From: an uncultured Duncaniella sp.
GTDB lineage: Bacteria > Bacteroidota > Bacteroidia > Bacteroidales > Muribaculaceae
Direction: 5' to 3'
Assembly: GCA_910578615.1 (NCBI GenBank)
Contig: CAJTRI010000011.1
Span: forward strand, 71,944 to 117,006
DNA: 45,063 bases
Shown piece after piece: positions 1 through 7,788 of this stretch. Numbering within the stretch: position 1 is the stretch's first letter; each line of letters starts with the position of its first letter. The notes beneath the pieces were generated by a model. That model ran no database searches, was not told the DNA's origin, and saw nothing but the letters and a program-made list of their open reading frames with translations. The position numbers were made by a program, and so were the translations under genes.

Positions 1-1420
1 TCAGTTCTTTCGTGGGCGGAATCTTGCGTTCCACTTTCGAGACATCAAACGGATCCTTGTCAGCCAACGTAAGCCATGTGACCCCATCCTTCTTTTCAAG
101 CGATACAGGGGCAAAGACAGGAGAGTAGATATTCCACATTGTAAGGTCTGCAAGCTTTCCGTAATCAGAAAAATCCTCATCGGCATGGGCAGACGCCACC
201 GTCTGAACCGGCACCGGGATACGGGCTACCCACATATCTTCCTTGCCGACACTGTAAGTCACCCACAGATCGCCGTCCTCGGGAGTACCGTTGCCTTCCT
301 GAATGCCGCGTACATACTGCGGGCCGAACGACTTGTACTGTCCGGCATAACGCATAGGGGGTACCTCGCCATGCACGAGATTCAGCGTGGTATAGTCAAG
401 ACCGTCCGAACTGAGGGATATTGCCAAAGGCCAGCGGAACTCTGACGGATTGTAGACCGTGGCATATGTGCCGTCACTGAGGCGCTGGCCCCATATCTTG
501 GCATTGCTGTTGACAAATCCCTTGGCTCGGTTGACAGGCTCTGACCACGTGTTTCCACCATCTTTGCTGACCGAGGTCAGGGCATGTTTCCACAGTCCGG
601 CTATATCTCCGTCAGGCAGTGTGTACCAGCAAAAAGCCTTGTAAGGCTTTTTAAGAGGGATAAGCGGGTCGTTACGGTCGGCTTCCTCGACCCATTGCAT
701 ACGATACAGCGGATTTGCTATGATTTCCTCACATGCCTCGCGGAATCCCTTGTCACGGCTCTTCTTATAGTAAGGATAAAGGGTGTTCTTCTCGTTGAAG
801 TCATGGTTGTAATAGATAAAGTAGATAGGCCCAAAAGAACCGTCAGGCATAATCTCGCGAACCACACGCCCTATTCCGTTGCCGTCGTTGGGATCATCCT
901 TCGGATGGAGAGCCACGCCATAGTTGCCGATGGCGAGAAGACGCCCGGACTTGCTCACATAGAATCCCACACGCTGGTGCATGACGGCGCCCATATCCTT
1001 TGCCTCTCCGTCAACACCTTCTTTCCTGAATCCGTCAGGCACTGGATATACCGGGAACAACACCTCGGGAGCAGTCCAGTTGTAACCGTCGGCCGAGGTT
1101 TGGAGCAGTGTACGACCGCCACCGACATGCTCGTCAACAGGATTTGAAAGGTAGTGCATATAGAACTTGCCGTTCCAGTAGGCCATCATCGGCTGGTGGT
1201 TGTAAGTCCAGCCGTTCTCGTTGGGAAAATACAGGTCATAACGGCGGTTGGCACGCATGGTCTGTATATTGTGCACACCCACTGCGGGAGACAGACCTCC
1301 GTCATGACGGTTGGGATTGGAAAGTTTCGTACCTGAATAGTGTATAAGTCCGTCAGCCGCCCCCATATTGAAAGCCGTCACAACAGCGGCTGACAAGACT
1401 ATTAGTTTCGGTAGTTTCAT
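1..1420 (-). CDS. Exported sialidase-fold (BNR/Asp-box) protein, 3' end beyond window
   Basis: The reading frame starts at 1420 and stays open to the left edge, giving 473 visible residues without a stop. It starts with a signal peptide (MKLPKLIVLSAAVVTAFNMG) and has Asp-box-like motifs, SADGYNW near residue 110 and SKDGGNTW near 290, typical of sialidase-type beta-propellers. The start codon overlaps the stop of the preceding lipoprotein gene as ATGA, so the two are probably translationally coupled. It is the last visible member of the transcription unit that begins with the GH95 gene. The family is not certain. In an RG-II context a sialidase-like enzyme removing the 2-keto-3-deoxy sugar DHA (GH143 type, side chain D) would fit, but this is inference; a GH33 sialidase or another propeller hydrolase is possible. 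The missing 3' part might carry a second domain. Confidence 0.7.
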   Translation of the reverse strand, partial: MKLPKLIVLSAAVVTAFNMGAADGLIHYSGTKLSNPNRHDGGLSPAVGVHNIQTMRANRRYDLYFPNENGWTYNHQPMMAYWNGKFYMHYLSNPVDEHVGGGRTLLQTSADGYNWTAPEVLFPVYPVPDGFRKEGVDGEAKDMGAVMHQRVGFYVSKSGRLLAIGNYGVALHPKDDPNDGNGIGRVVREIMPDGSFGPIYFIYYNHDFNEKNTLYPYYKKSRDKGFREACEEIIANPLYRMQWVEEADRNDPLIPLKKPYKAFCWYTLPDGDIAGLWKHALTSVSKDGGNTWSEPVNRAKGFVNSNAKIWGQRLSDGTYATVYNPSEFRWPLAISLSSDGLDYTTLNLVHGEVPPMRYAGQYKSFGPQYVRGIQEGNGTPEDGDLWVTYSVGKEDMWVARIPVPVQTVASAHADEDFSDYGKLADLTMWNIYSPVFAPVSLEKKDGVTWLTLADKDPFDVSKVERKIPPTKEL

Positions 1421-2364
1421 TTGCTATTCCTGTCGATAAGGTTGTCTATTACCGGGCGGGGCGCACGGAAGATTGTTCCGTGCTTGTGTCCGGCAGGGAT
1501 TCTCACACTGTCAGTGACCTCTGTGAAGTTTTTGAAGTCACTCGTCTTATGAGCGCTGTATATACCCTTGCGATAGGTATCGTAATATATATAATATTCA
1601 TCACCTACCTTTGCCACTGACGGCCCTTCGGTAAACTGTTCGGTAAAAGGTTCGGACGCAGCCGAGTAAGGCCCTTCGGCATTCTTGGCAAACGCAACCT
1701 TGATGTTACGGTTGGGACGTGTGTTGTCCTTGACAACCATAACATAATCTTCCGGGCCGCGCTTGACGAGAGTAGCATCAATGCAGCTGAATCCGGGTTC
1801 ATAGAAGAGTCTGGGTTCAGAGAATGTCTCGAAGTCCTTTGTGGTGACACAATAGAGACGGTGGTTGTTTTTGGGATCCTCTATACCCACATCGAAACCG
1901 GCATCAACCACACATGATGCATAGACAATCATAAACTGGTCTTTCACATCGTCATAGAACAGCTCGGGTGCCCAGAGATTCTGTGTAGAGGCAATGGAAT
2001 CCATTGCCGGTATCCTACGCTGGTCAGTCCAGTTGACAAGATCCTTTGAAGAGGCATAGCCGAAGCCTGTATCACCTTTCCAAGCGATAGTCCAGACAAG
2101 ATGGTATGTGGAGTCAGGGCCTACCACGATGGAAGGGTCTCGCATTATGCTGTCTCCGATATGCGGGGCAAGCCACGTCCCCGGGATGCTGTCCCAGTGT
2201 ATGCCGTCCTCACTGTAAAGGTAGCGAAGCCCCTCGTCAGCAGGTTCGTGGAACGAGGTGAACACATAGTAATCCTCAGGTTTTTCGGATTCGCTCCCTG
2301 ACTTGCAGGAATAAAGCCCCGAGACAAGTGCAAGGGCCGCTATGGTTGTTGCAATAAATTTCAT
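1417..2364 (-). CDS. GH43-like five-bladed propeller glycosidase, lipoprotein
   Basis: This is a 315-residue protein with a lipoprotein signal peptide (lipobox LYSC, lipidated Cys20), so it is membrane anchored, possibly at the cell surface. The rest looks like a single five-bladed beta-propeller. A GH43-type acidic triad can be placed: Asp76 in MRDPS (base), Asp196 in CIDATL (pKa modulator) and Glu246 in FTEGPS (acid). The LWAPE segment also fits this clan. GH43 enzymes usually remove L-arabinofuranose or D-xylose; the exact substrate cannot be read from sequence. It follows the GH78-sialidase fusion after a 29-nt gap and overlaps the next gene by 4 nt. It is one of only two clear lipoproteins among the 17 enzyme genes. 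No obvious counterpart exists among the RG-II enzymes I know. Confidence 0.75.
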   Translation of the reverse strand: MKFIATTIAALALVSGLYSCKSGSESEKPEDYYVFTSFHEPADEGLRYLYSEDGIHWDSIPGTWLAPHIGDSIMRDPSIVVGPDSTYHLVWTIAWKGDTGFGYASSKDLVNWTDQRRIPAMDSIASTQNLWAPELFYDDVKDQFMIVYASCVVDAGFDVGIEDPKNNHRLYCVTTKDFETFSEPRLFYEPGFSCIDATLVKRGPEDYVMVVKDNTRPNRNIKVAFAKNAEGPYSAASEPFTEQFTEGPSVAKVGDEYYIYYDTYRKGIYSAHKTSDFKNFTEVTDSVRIPAGHKHGTIFRAPRPVIDNLIDRNSK

Positions 2365-2393
2365 GGTCAGTAATTATTGGTTCTTTTATTTGG

Positions 2394-5300
2394 TTATTTT
2401 TTGTCAAGGTCAAGCACGACATGCTTGATTCGCTGGCGACGCCATGTGTAGATGGCATGGAGCTTGCCGTCTCTGCCCTGTATGATGCTCGGATAGGAAT
2501 ACTGGCTCACGGGGCTGTCCTCAACCGTAGCGACATTCTCCCAGTTTGCGCCATCATCGACAGAGACAGCCACACTGAGCGGCGTGCGCACTCCCTTGGG
2601 GGTTCCCTTTATGGTGGCGAAATCATTGAAAATAAGCACATGGCGTCCGTCTTTCATTGTGACGGCATCCGTGCCGGAGTTATTGTTTGGCAGGTCGGTA
2701 AGAGTGACAGGAGTCCAAGTATCGCCGTTATCCGAACTGAAAGCCGTGGCAATACGTGCGTTACGCGTGCGGCACATAATCTGTATACGTCCGTCCGAAA
2801 GGCGCAGTATGCTGGGCTGTATGGCATAGATAGGCTGGAGTTTCTCCTGATTGTTGGTCAGGAAGGCCGAGTCTGACGGGAGCGCGCCTGTCGAGCGCCA
2901 TGTCTTTCCGTTGTCATCGCTCATCTCTATCCACGCACGCCAGCCGTTACCTTCACGGCTGCTCGGGCTGATAATACGTCCGTTGATATACTCGGGCTTG
3001 TTCTTGATGGGGCCGAGTATGCCTTCTGGAAGAGGTTCTCTCTGCGACCATGTCCTGCCGCCGTCAGATGACCGGGTCACCCAGCCTGTCCAGTCAGCCA
3101 CCTTGGAACCTATCTTGAAGAAAAGCATTATCTCCTTCTGACCCGGAATCTGGAACAGGACAGGATTCCAGCATGCCTTACGGCGCGCATTGGAAACATC
3201 ACCCTTGAAGTTCGGCCCAATAGGGCCGGCCGTGGCAGGGGTTGTCTCGGAATTGATGCCCGACAGGCCTGCAAGAGCTATTGTCGGGTCTGAAAGGTCA
3301 AAAACACCATCGGCAGCAATTACCGGGTCTGTCCATTCCTTAGCTCCTTTTGGCTTACGGCATACCCATATCACACAGTCGGGATTTCTTTCCTTGGTGC
3401 CTCCGAAGAAAGCGGCCACAAGGTCACCGTTTGGTTCTTCAAGGATAGTGGCGCCATGACATTCCGGGAAAGATGTATTCTCATACAGGAACTCGTCAGT
3501 CACGATGGCTCCACGATTCTCCCCGAGAGAGGGGGCCACATCCACACTGAATGTATACCTGCCGGAACCGACGCTCCAATAGGATTCACGCCCTTCCGCA
3601 CGTAAGAATCTGGCACCAGACGCACGCACTGCCTTTCGGTCTGAGGTCGGGACACACACAGTGGCCGTAGTGTTGCACGGCACCTCGATGTCCCATTCTA
3701 TGTGCATCGGAGTCTTTACCCATCGGCTTGAAAGAAGGCCGTAAGGTGTATTGAAAGTGGCATTCAGGCTGTCCAGCTGCTGTATGGAGAAATCAGGTTT
3801 GAGCAATATCTCCTTATAGCCCGGCTTGGCAGGATTGAATCCTGCAAGGTCTCGGTAATACCATGTAATGAGGTCTCCAAGCATCATCACATGGTTGCAG
3901 CTGTTCATACGCCAGCTCGCAGTGTCTCCGTTCCAAAGCTCCCATATAGTGGTGGCACCCTTATCAATCATATATCCATAGCTGGGATAAGACCTGTTGG
4001 AAGCGAGTATCGCAGCCACATCTCCGCGACCTATCCGACTCAGCTCACGGAAAAGCCAGTTGACACCGATCACTCCGCAACTTATGTGTCCCTTGTTGGT
4101 ATTGATAATCGTGGAGACCAGATTGTCGGCCACTGCCTGACGATATTCCTCAGGCACCATGTCAAATGCAAGGGGAAGGATATTGGAAGTGGCCGTGTTG
4201 TTTCCGTAGAATATACTGTCAGGATAGAGTATATGAGGTTTGTCGGCAGGTGATGTACCGGGTTTTACGGTGAGGAACTTCTTGTTGAAAGCCTCCTTCA
4301 CCTCATCCCCGTCACGCAGCCACTCTTCGGCCTCAGCATCAAGACCTTTAAGTCTTGCGAATCCGGCCATCATCCTCGACACCTTGTAGTAATATGCCGA
4401 AGCTATCAGGACTCCGTCTGTCTTGCGGGCCGGATCCTGACTGTGAATCATCTCCGGCTTCTCAGGGGGCACACACCAGTCTCCGAACTTGTCAGCCGTT
4501 ATAAGTCCGTCACGGGTAAAGTTCTCACGGATATGGTTCATCCACTTCTTCATCGCGTCATAATTGCGCAATATCGGCTCTGGATTGCCGGTCTGCTCGT
4601 ATATCATATCGCAAACGACCGGGAGTGTTGATGACCAGGTCATATCGGAAGTATAGTAATTATAATACGGGGGGCATATGTCAGGTATGCAGCCATCCTC
4701 ACGCTGTGCCTCACGAATGTCATCCATCCACTTGGCATAGAACGTACCGTTGTCAAACATGAAGTTCTCACCCCATGTTCCCATAGCGTGGTCTCCCGTC
4801 CATGGCTGGCGCTCGTCACGCTGGGGACAATCAAGGGGGGCGCCTTTGTAGTTGCTCGCGATTCCCCACCATGCATTACGGTGAATGGCATTCATGACCG
4901 GGTTGGACGAGGCAAACGTGCCGTTATCACGCATATTGTCATATACAAACTCAGCCTCGATATCGCTGGGTTCAAGATTTTTCACGCCTGTAACCTCGAC
5001 AAACTGGAAACCATGATAAGAGAATTTCGGACTCCAACGGCGTCCTTTCTCAGTCCCGTCGGCTATATAGCGGTCAGTGCTCTGGGCATGACGCAGGTTC
5101 TCGACATTGATGGCAGTGCTGTCTGGAGAGATACGCTCAGCATAACGGATGGTTACAGTGTCACCCTTTGCCACACCATTGACAGCGATTTTCACCCATC
5201 CGGCCATATTCTGACCGAAATCCACAAGAAATCTGTCTCCAAACTTCCTTATGGTCTTAGGCTTCAGTGTGCGCATCACCTTCATGTTGGGAGCCGTGTT

Positions 5301-6308
5301 ACCACGCAGTGATCCGTAAGGCAGAGACACACGCTGGGCTTTCTCCCATCCAGAATCGTCATAACCGGGATTTGTCCAGTCTCCGAGATCGAAAGTAGCG
5401 TCATAGGTCTCTCCGTCATACTCGTTGTTGCTGCGTATGGGGCCTTTGGCCGTCAATGACCATTTCGTATCCGTATTTACACGCTGTTTAGTTCCGTCAG
5501 CATACTCTATTATAAGGTTCATCCGCACCTTCGGGTAGCCGAATGTAGGAATTTTGTATGGCTTGTAATTCTGGCGCATGGTGTAGAAACGACCGTTGCC
5601 GAGAGTGACACCCACGGCATTCGGAGCCCCTTCGCCTTTGAGAAGGTCAGTGACATCATACGAATTGTACAGCACCGTGCGACGATAGTCTGTCGGAGCC
5701 GGGGCAAGCACATCGTCACCGACCTTGCGTCCGTTGATATAAAGCTCATACATGCCGAGTCCTGATATATGGGCTGTGGCACGCTTGATTTTCTTTTTCT
5801 CCGTGCCGAACTCCTTGCGCAGATAACGCGAGCTCATGCGGCTGTGGGAATCTTCGACATCCCATTCAAAGGGAGCGTCCCAGCCTATCCACTGGCCGCC
5901 CCAGTGTCCTTCGCCTTTAAGCCCCATCCCCCACTCCGAGGGATCGCTCCATGCTGATTCCCCCTTGGTGGTGAATACCTTGACCTTCCAGTAACAGCGT
6001 GTATTGTCAGAAAGTCTGCCTCCACCGAAAGGCACCCATACCGACATGCCGGAACTGACTTTGCCGGAATCCCATATGTCACCCCTCCCCTCTGCAAGAA
6101 GTTCGGGGGAAGACGCGACAAGGACATGATAGGCGGTCTGCATCACATCCCGTTCGTCAGAAGTTATAATCCAGCTAAGACGTGGAGATGGGTTCTCCAC
6201 GTTTAACGGACATTCGAGTCCCTCCGTTCTGAGAGACCCTACGCCGACTTTGGCCCCGGCTGTGAGTGCAGCCAGCGCCAAAGCCAACAATACGGTTATA
6301 TTTCGCAT
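2394..6308 (-). CDS. Alpha-L-rhamnosidase (GH78) fused to a sialidase-like domain
   Basis: A 1304-residue exported protein (signal peptide ending near TAGA) with two catalytic units. Residues about 20-890 are a full GH78 inverting alpha-L-rhamnosidase: N-terminal beta domains, then an (alpha/alpha)6 barrel with the acid motif CPQRDER (Glu499) and the base motif IWELWNG (Glu790), then a C-terminal beta-sandwich. Residues about 933-1304 form a BNR/sialidase propeller with four Asp boxes (SSDGGRTW 1081, SDDNGKTW 1130, SSDNGDTW 1191, SVDDGANW 1249) and the conserved ILGPIKNKP and QYSYPS segments of BNR_2 proteins. GH33-type enzymes cleave 2-keto-3-deoxy sugars including Kdo. RG-II side chain C is Rha-Kdo, so one polypeptide could strip both sugars; that pairing is inference. 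It lies 15 nt after the GH140 gene in the same unit. Confidence 0.85.
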   Translation of the reverse strand: MRNITVLLALALAALTAGAKVGVGSLRTEGLECPLNVENPSPRLSWIITSDERDVMQTAYHVLVASSPELLAEGRGDIWDSGKVSSGMSVWVPFGGGRLSDNTRCYWKVKVFTTKGESAWSDPSEWGMGLKGEGHWGGQWIGWDAPFEWDVEDSHSRMSSRYLRKEFGTEKKKIKRATAHISGLGMYELYINGRKVGDDVLAPAPTDYRRTVLYNSYDVTDLLKGEGAPNAVGVTLGNGRFYTMRQNYKPYKIPTFGYPKVRMNLIIEYADGTKQRVNTDTKWSLTAKGPIRSNNEYDGETYDATFDLGDWTNPGYDDSGWEKAQRVSLPYGSLRGNTAPNMKVMRTLKPKTIRKFGDRFLVDFGQNMAGWVKIAVNGVAKGDTVTIRYAERISPDSTAINVENLRHAQSTDRYIADGTEKGRRWSPKFSYHGFQFVEVTGVKNLEPSDIEAEFVYDNMRDNGTFASSNPVMNAIHRNAWWGIASNYKGAPLDCPQRDERQPWTGDHAMGTWGENFMFDNGTFYAKWMDDIREAQREDGCIPDICPPYYNYYTSDMTWSSTLPVVCDMIYEQTGNPEPILRNYDAMKKWMNHIRENFTRDGLITADKFGDWCVPPEKPEMIHSQDPARKTDGVLIASAYYYKVSRMMAGFARLKGLDAEAEEWLRDGDEVKEAFNKKFLTVKPGTSPADKPHILYPDSIFYGNNTATSNILPLAFDMVPEEYRQAVADNLVSTIINTNKGHISCGVIGVNWLFRELSRIGRGDVAAILASNRSYPSYGYMIDKGATTIWELWNGDTASWRMNSCNHVMMLGDLITWYYRDLAGFNPAKPGYKEILLKPDFSIQQLDSLNATFNTPYGLLSSRWVKTPMHIEWDIEVPCNTTATVCVPTSDRKAVRASGARFLRAEGRESYWSVGSGRYTFSVDVAPSLGENRGAIVTDEFLYENTSFPECHGATILEEPNGDLVAAFFGGTKERNPDCVIWVCRKPKGAKEWTDPVIAADGVFDLSDPTIALAGLSGINSETTPATAGPIGPNFKGDVSNARRKACWNPVLFQIPGQKEIMLFFKIGSKVADWTGWVTRSSDGGRTWSQREPLPEGILGPIKNKPEYINGRIISPSSREGNGWRAWIEMSDDNGKTWRSTGALPSDSAFLTNNQEKLQPIYAIQPSILRLSDGRIQIMCRTRNARIATAFSSDNGDTWTPVTLTDLPNNNSGTDAVTMKDGRHVLIFNDFATIKGTPKGVRTPLSVAVSVDDGANWENVATVEDSPVSQYSYPSIIQGRDGKLHAIYTWRRQRIKHVVLDLDKK

Positions 6309-6323
6309 GTTTTTAGAATCTTG

Positions 6324-7769
6324 TTAATAGCGGGTAGGAAGTTTGCTCCAAGTCTTACCTATATAGTCTTTTGAAGAATCCACGGCTATGAGCACACGGT
6401 CATTTCCGGCTCCGACAGGGCCGTCATAACGGAAGGGGGTAACCTTGCTGTCAAACTCTCCCGCATATTCAAGAGTGCCGTCCGTGACATCATACCACCA
6501 CACGTTTTTCTTATTGCCCGAAATCTTGGTCAGGTCAATATCCATGGGACGGTTGGTATAGTTGTAGACAAGGATATAATCATTGCCACGGGTTGCGATA
6601 AGACGGTCATAGCGTTCGCCGTTCTGCCCGGCTATAACGCTCTGGTCAGGGATACGCTCAAAGAACGGGAATGAAAGCATCAGGTTTTTAAGATGTTTCA
6701 TCTGATTGAATCCCGGATCCTTCATACCCTCATACCATGTCTTTTTAGCACCGTAACCACCGACATTGGCAGGTTTGAGCATCTGCATAATGGAATTGTG
6801 ACCGTATGTATGACCGAAAGCCCCGGCAAAAACAGCCCAATAGGCATATCGGCGTACATCGGGAGCCTTCCACCAAGGCTGTGAGGGATCGTGAAGCCCC
6901 TGGGGAATTTCCTCATAGCTCGGCTCGGCATCAAAGATGGGTTTGCGGGGTTTCTTGGCAAGACCGGCCTCGACATAACGCCAGTTGTCCTCAGCCTTGG
7001 CGGCCTCGGCAGTATCATCACCGTCACCGCGCACCTGGTCATAACGACGATGTCCGCTCTGGAACATGTTGAAATCAAGCCACGGAGCATCATGATACCA
7101 ATAGATAGACGATGTACGTCCGAAAGGATGGTAGCTCATCAGATGGTTCTTGTCTATCGATTTGATGGTAGTGGCCAGCTTGTTCCACTGGTCAGGATTG
7201 ATATCACCCTTGACATCGCCACCCATCACCCATATAATGTTGGGCGAGTCCTTATAACGCTCTGCAAGGAACCGGCCATAGGCCTCTGCATCGTCAACAC
7301 TCATCAGTCCGGCCTTTACCAGACCGCCCCATATGGTGACCATCGCGATGTATATGCCTTGGTTCTCGGCTTGTTTGATGATATAGTCCATATGATCCCA
7401 ATAGCCATAGACACCCTTCTTGTCTATATTGGAGAAGTCCCAGCCGTCAGGATGGGAAAGCTGCCCGTAGAAGTTGATTGAAGGAACTCCGTTGAGGGTC
7501 TGTACCTGTACGACGTTGTAACCGGCTTCCCGGCAGCCGTTTAGGTAGTAATTAGCCTCGCTGCGGTCAAGGCGTTCAGGCAGGAGCCAGCCAGTCTCCC
7601 CCATCCAGAAGAAAGGAGTGCCGTTCTCATGTTGGAGATAGGTTACGTTGTCCGATACTTTAAGTTTGCCGTTGTCCCATGGCTTATAGACTTTCTTCAC
7701 AGGATCCTGAGCCTGTACAGAGGTCAATATCCCCATAAGGATGAAGACCAGTAAGCTAAGTTTCTTCAT
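6324..7769 (-). CDS. GH140 apiosidase-like glycosidase (DUF4038 family)
   Basis: An exported 481-residue protein (signal peptide MKKLSLLVFILMGILTSVQA, cleaved before Gln). It has the DUF4038 TIM barrel followed from about residue 380 by the small C-terminal beta domain (Collagen_bind_2 type). Two carboxylates stand out: Asp185 in VMGGDVKG and Glu282 in FDAEPSYE. From memory, the founding apiosidase BT1012 uses Asp187 and Glu284, a constant offset of two residues, which supports close kinship. GH140 enzymes cut the bond between D-apiose and the galacturonan backbone of RG-II, releasing side chains A and B. The gene sits 19 nt after GH95 and 15 nt before the GH78-sialidase gene. It is the single best marker that this locus targets RG-II. 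Confidence 0.85.
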   Translation of the reverse strand: MKKLSLLVFILMGILTSVQAQDPVKKVYKPWDNGKLKVSDNVTYLQHENGTPFFWMGETGWLLPERLDRSEANYYLNGCREAGYNVVQVQTLNGVPSINFYGQLSHPDGWDFSNIDKKGVYGYWDHMDYIIKQAENQGIYIAMVTIWGGLVKAGLMSVDDAEAYGRFLAERYKDSPNIIWVMGGDVKGDINPDQWNKLATTIKSIDKNHLMSYHPFGRTSSIYWYHDAPWLDFNMFQSGHRRYDQVRGDGDDTAEAAKAEDNWRYVEAGLAKKPRKPIFDAEPSYEEIPQGLHDPSQPWWKAPDVRRYAYWAVFAGAFGHTYGHNSIMQMLKPANVGGYGAKKTWYEGMKDPGFNQMKHLKNLMLSFPFFERIPDQSVIAGQNGERYDRLIATRGNDYILVYNYTNRPMDIDLTKISGNKKNVWWYDVTDGTLEYAGEFDSKVTPFRYDGPVGAGNDRVLIAVDSSKDYIGKTWSKLPTRY

Positions 7770-7788
7770 GATATAATGTTGTTATGTT

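Noticed and set aside
2394..3512. Reading the sialidase-like domain as a host mucin sialidase
   Set aside because: No sialic acid transport or catabolism genes are present, and all neighbours are plant-pectin families.
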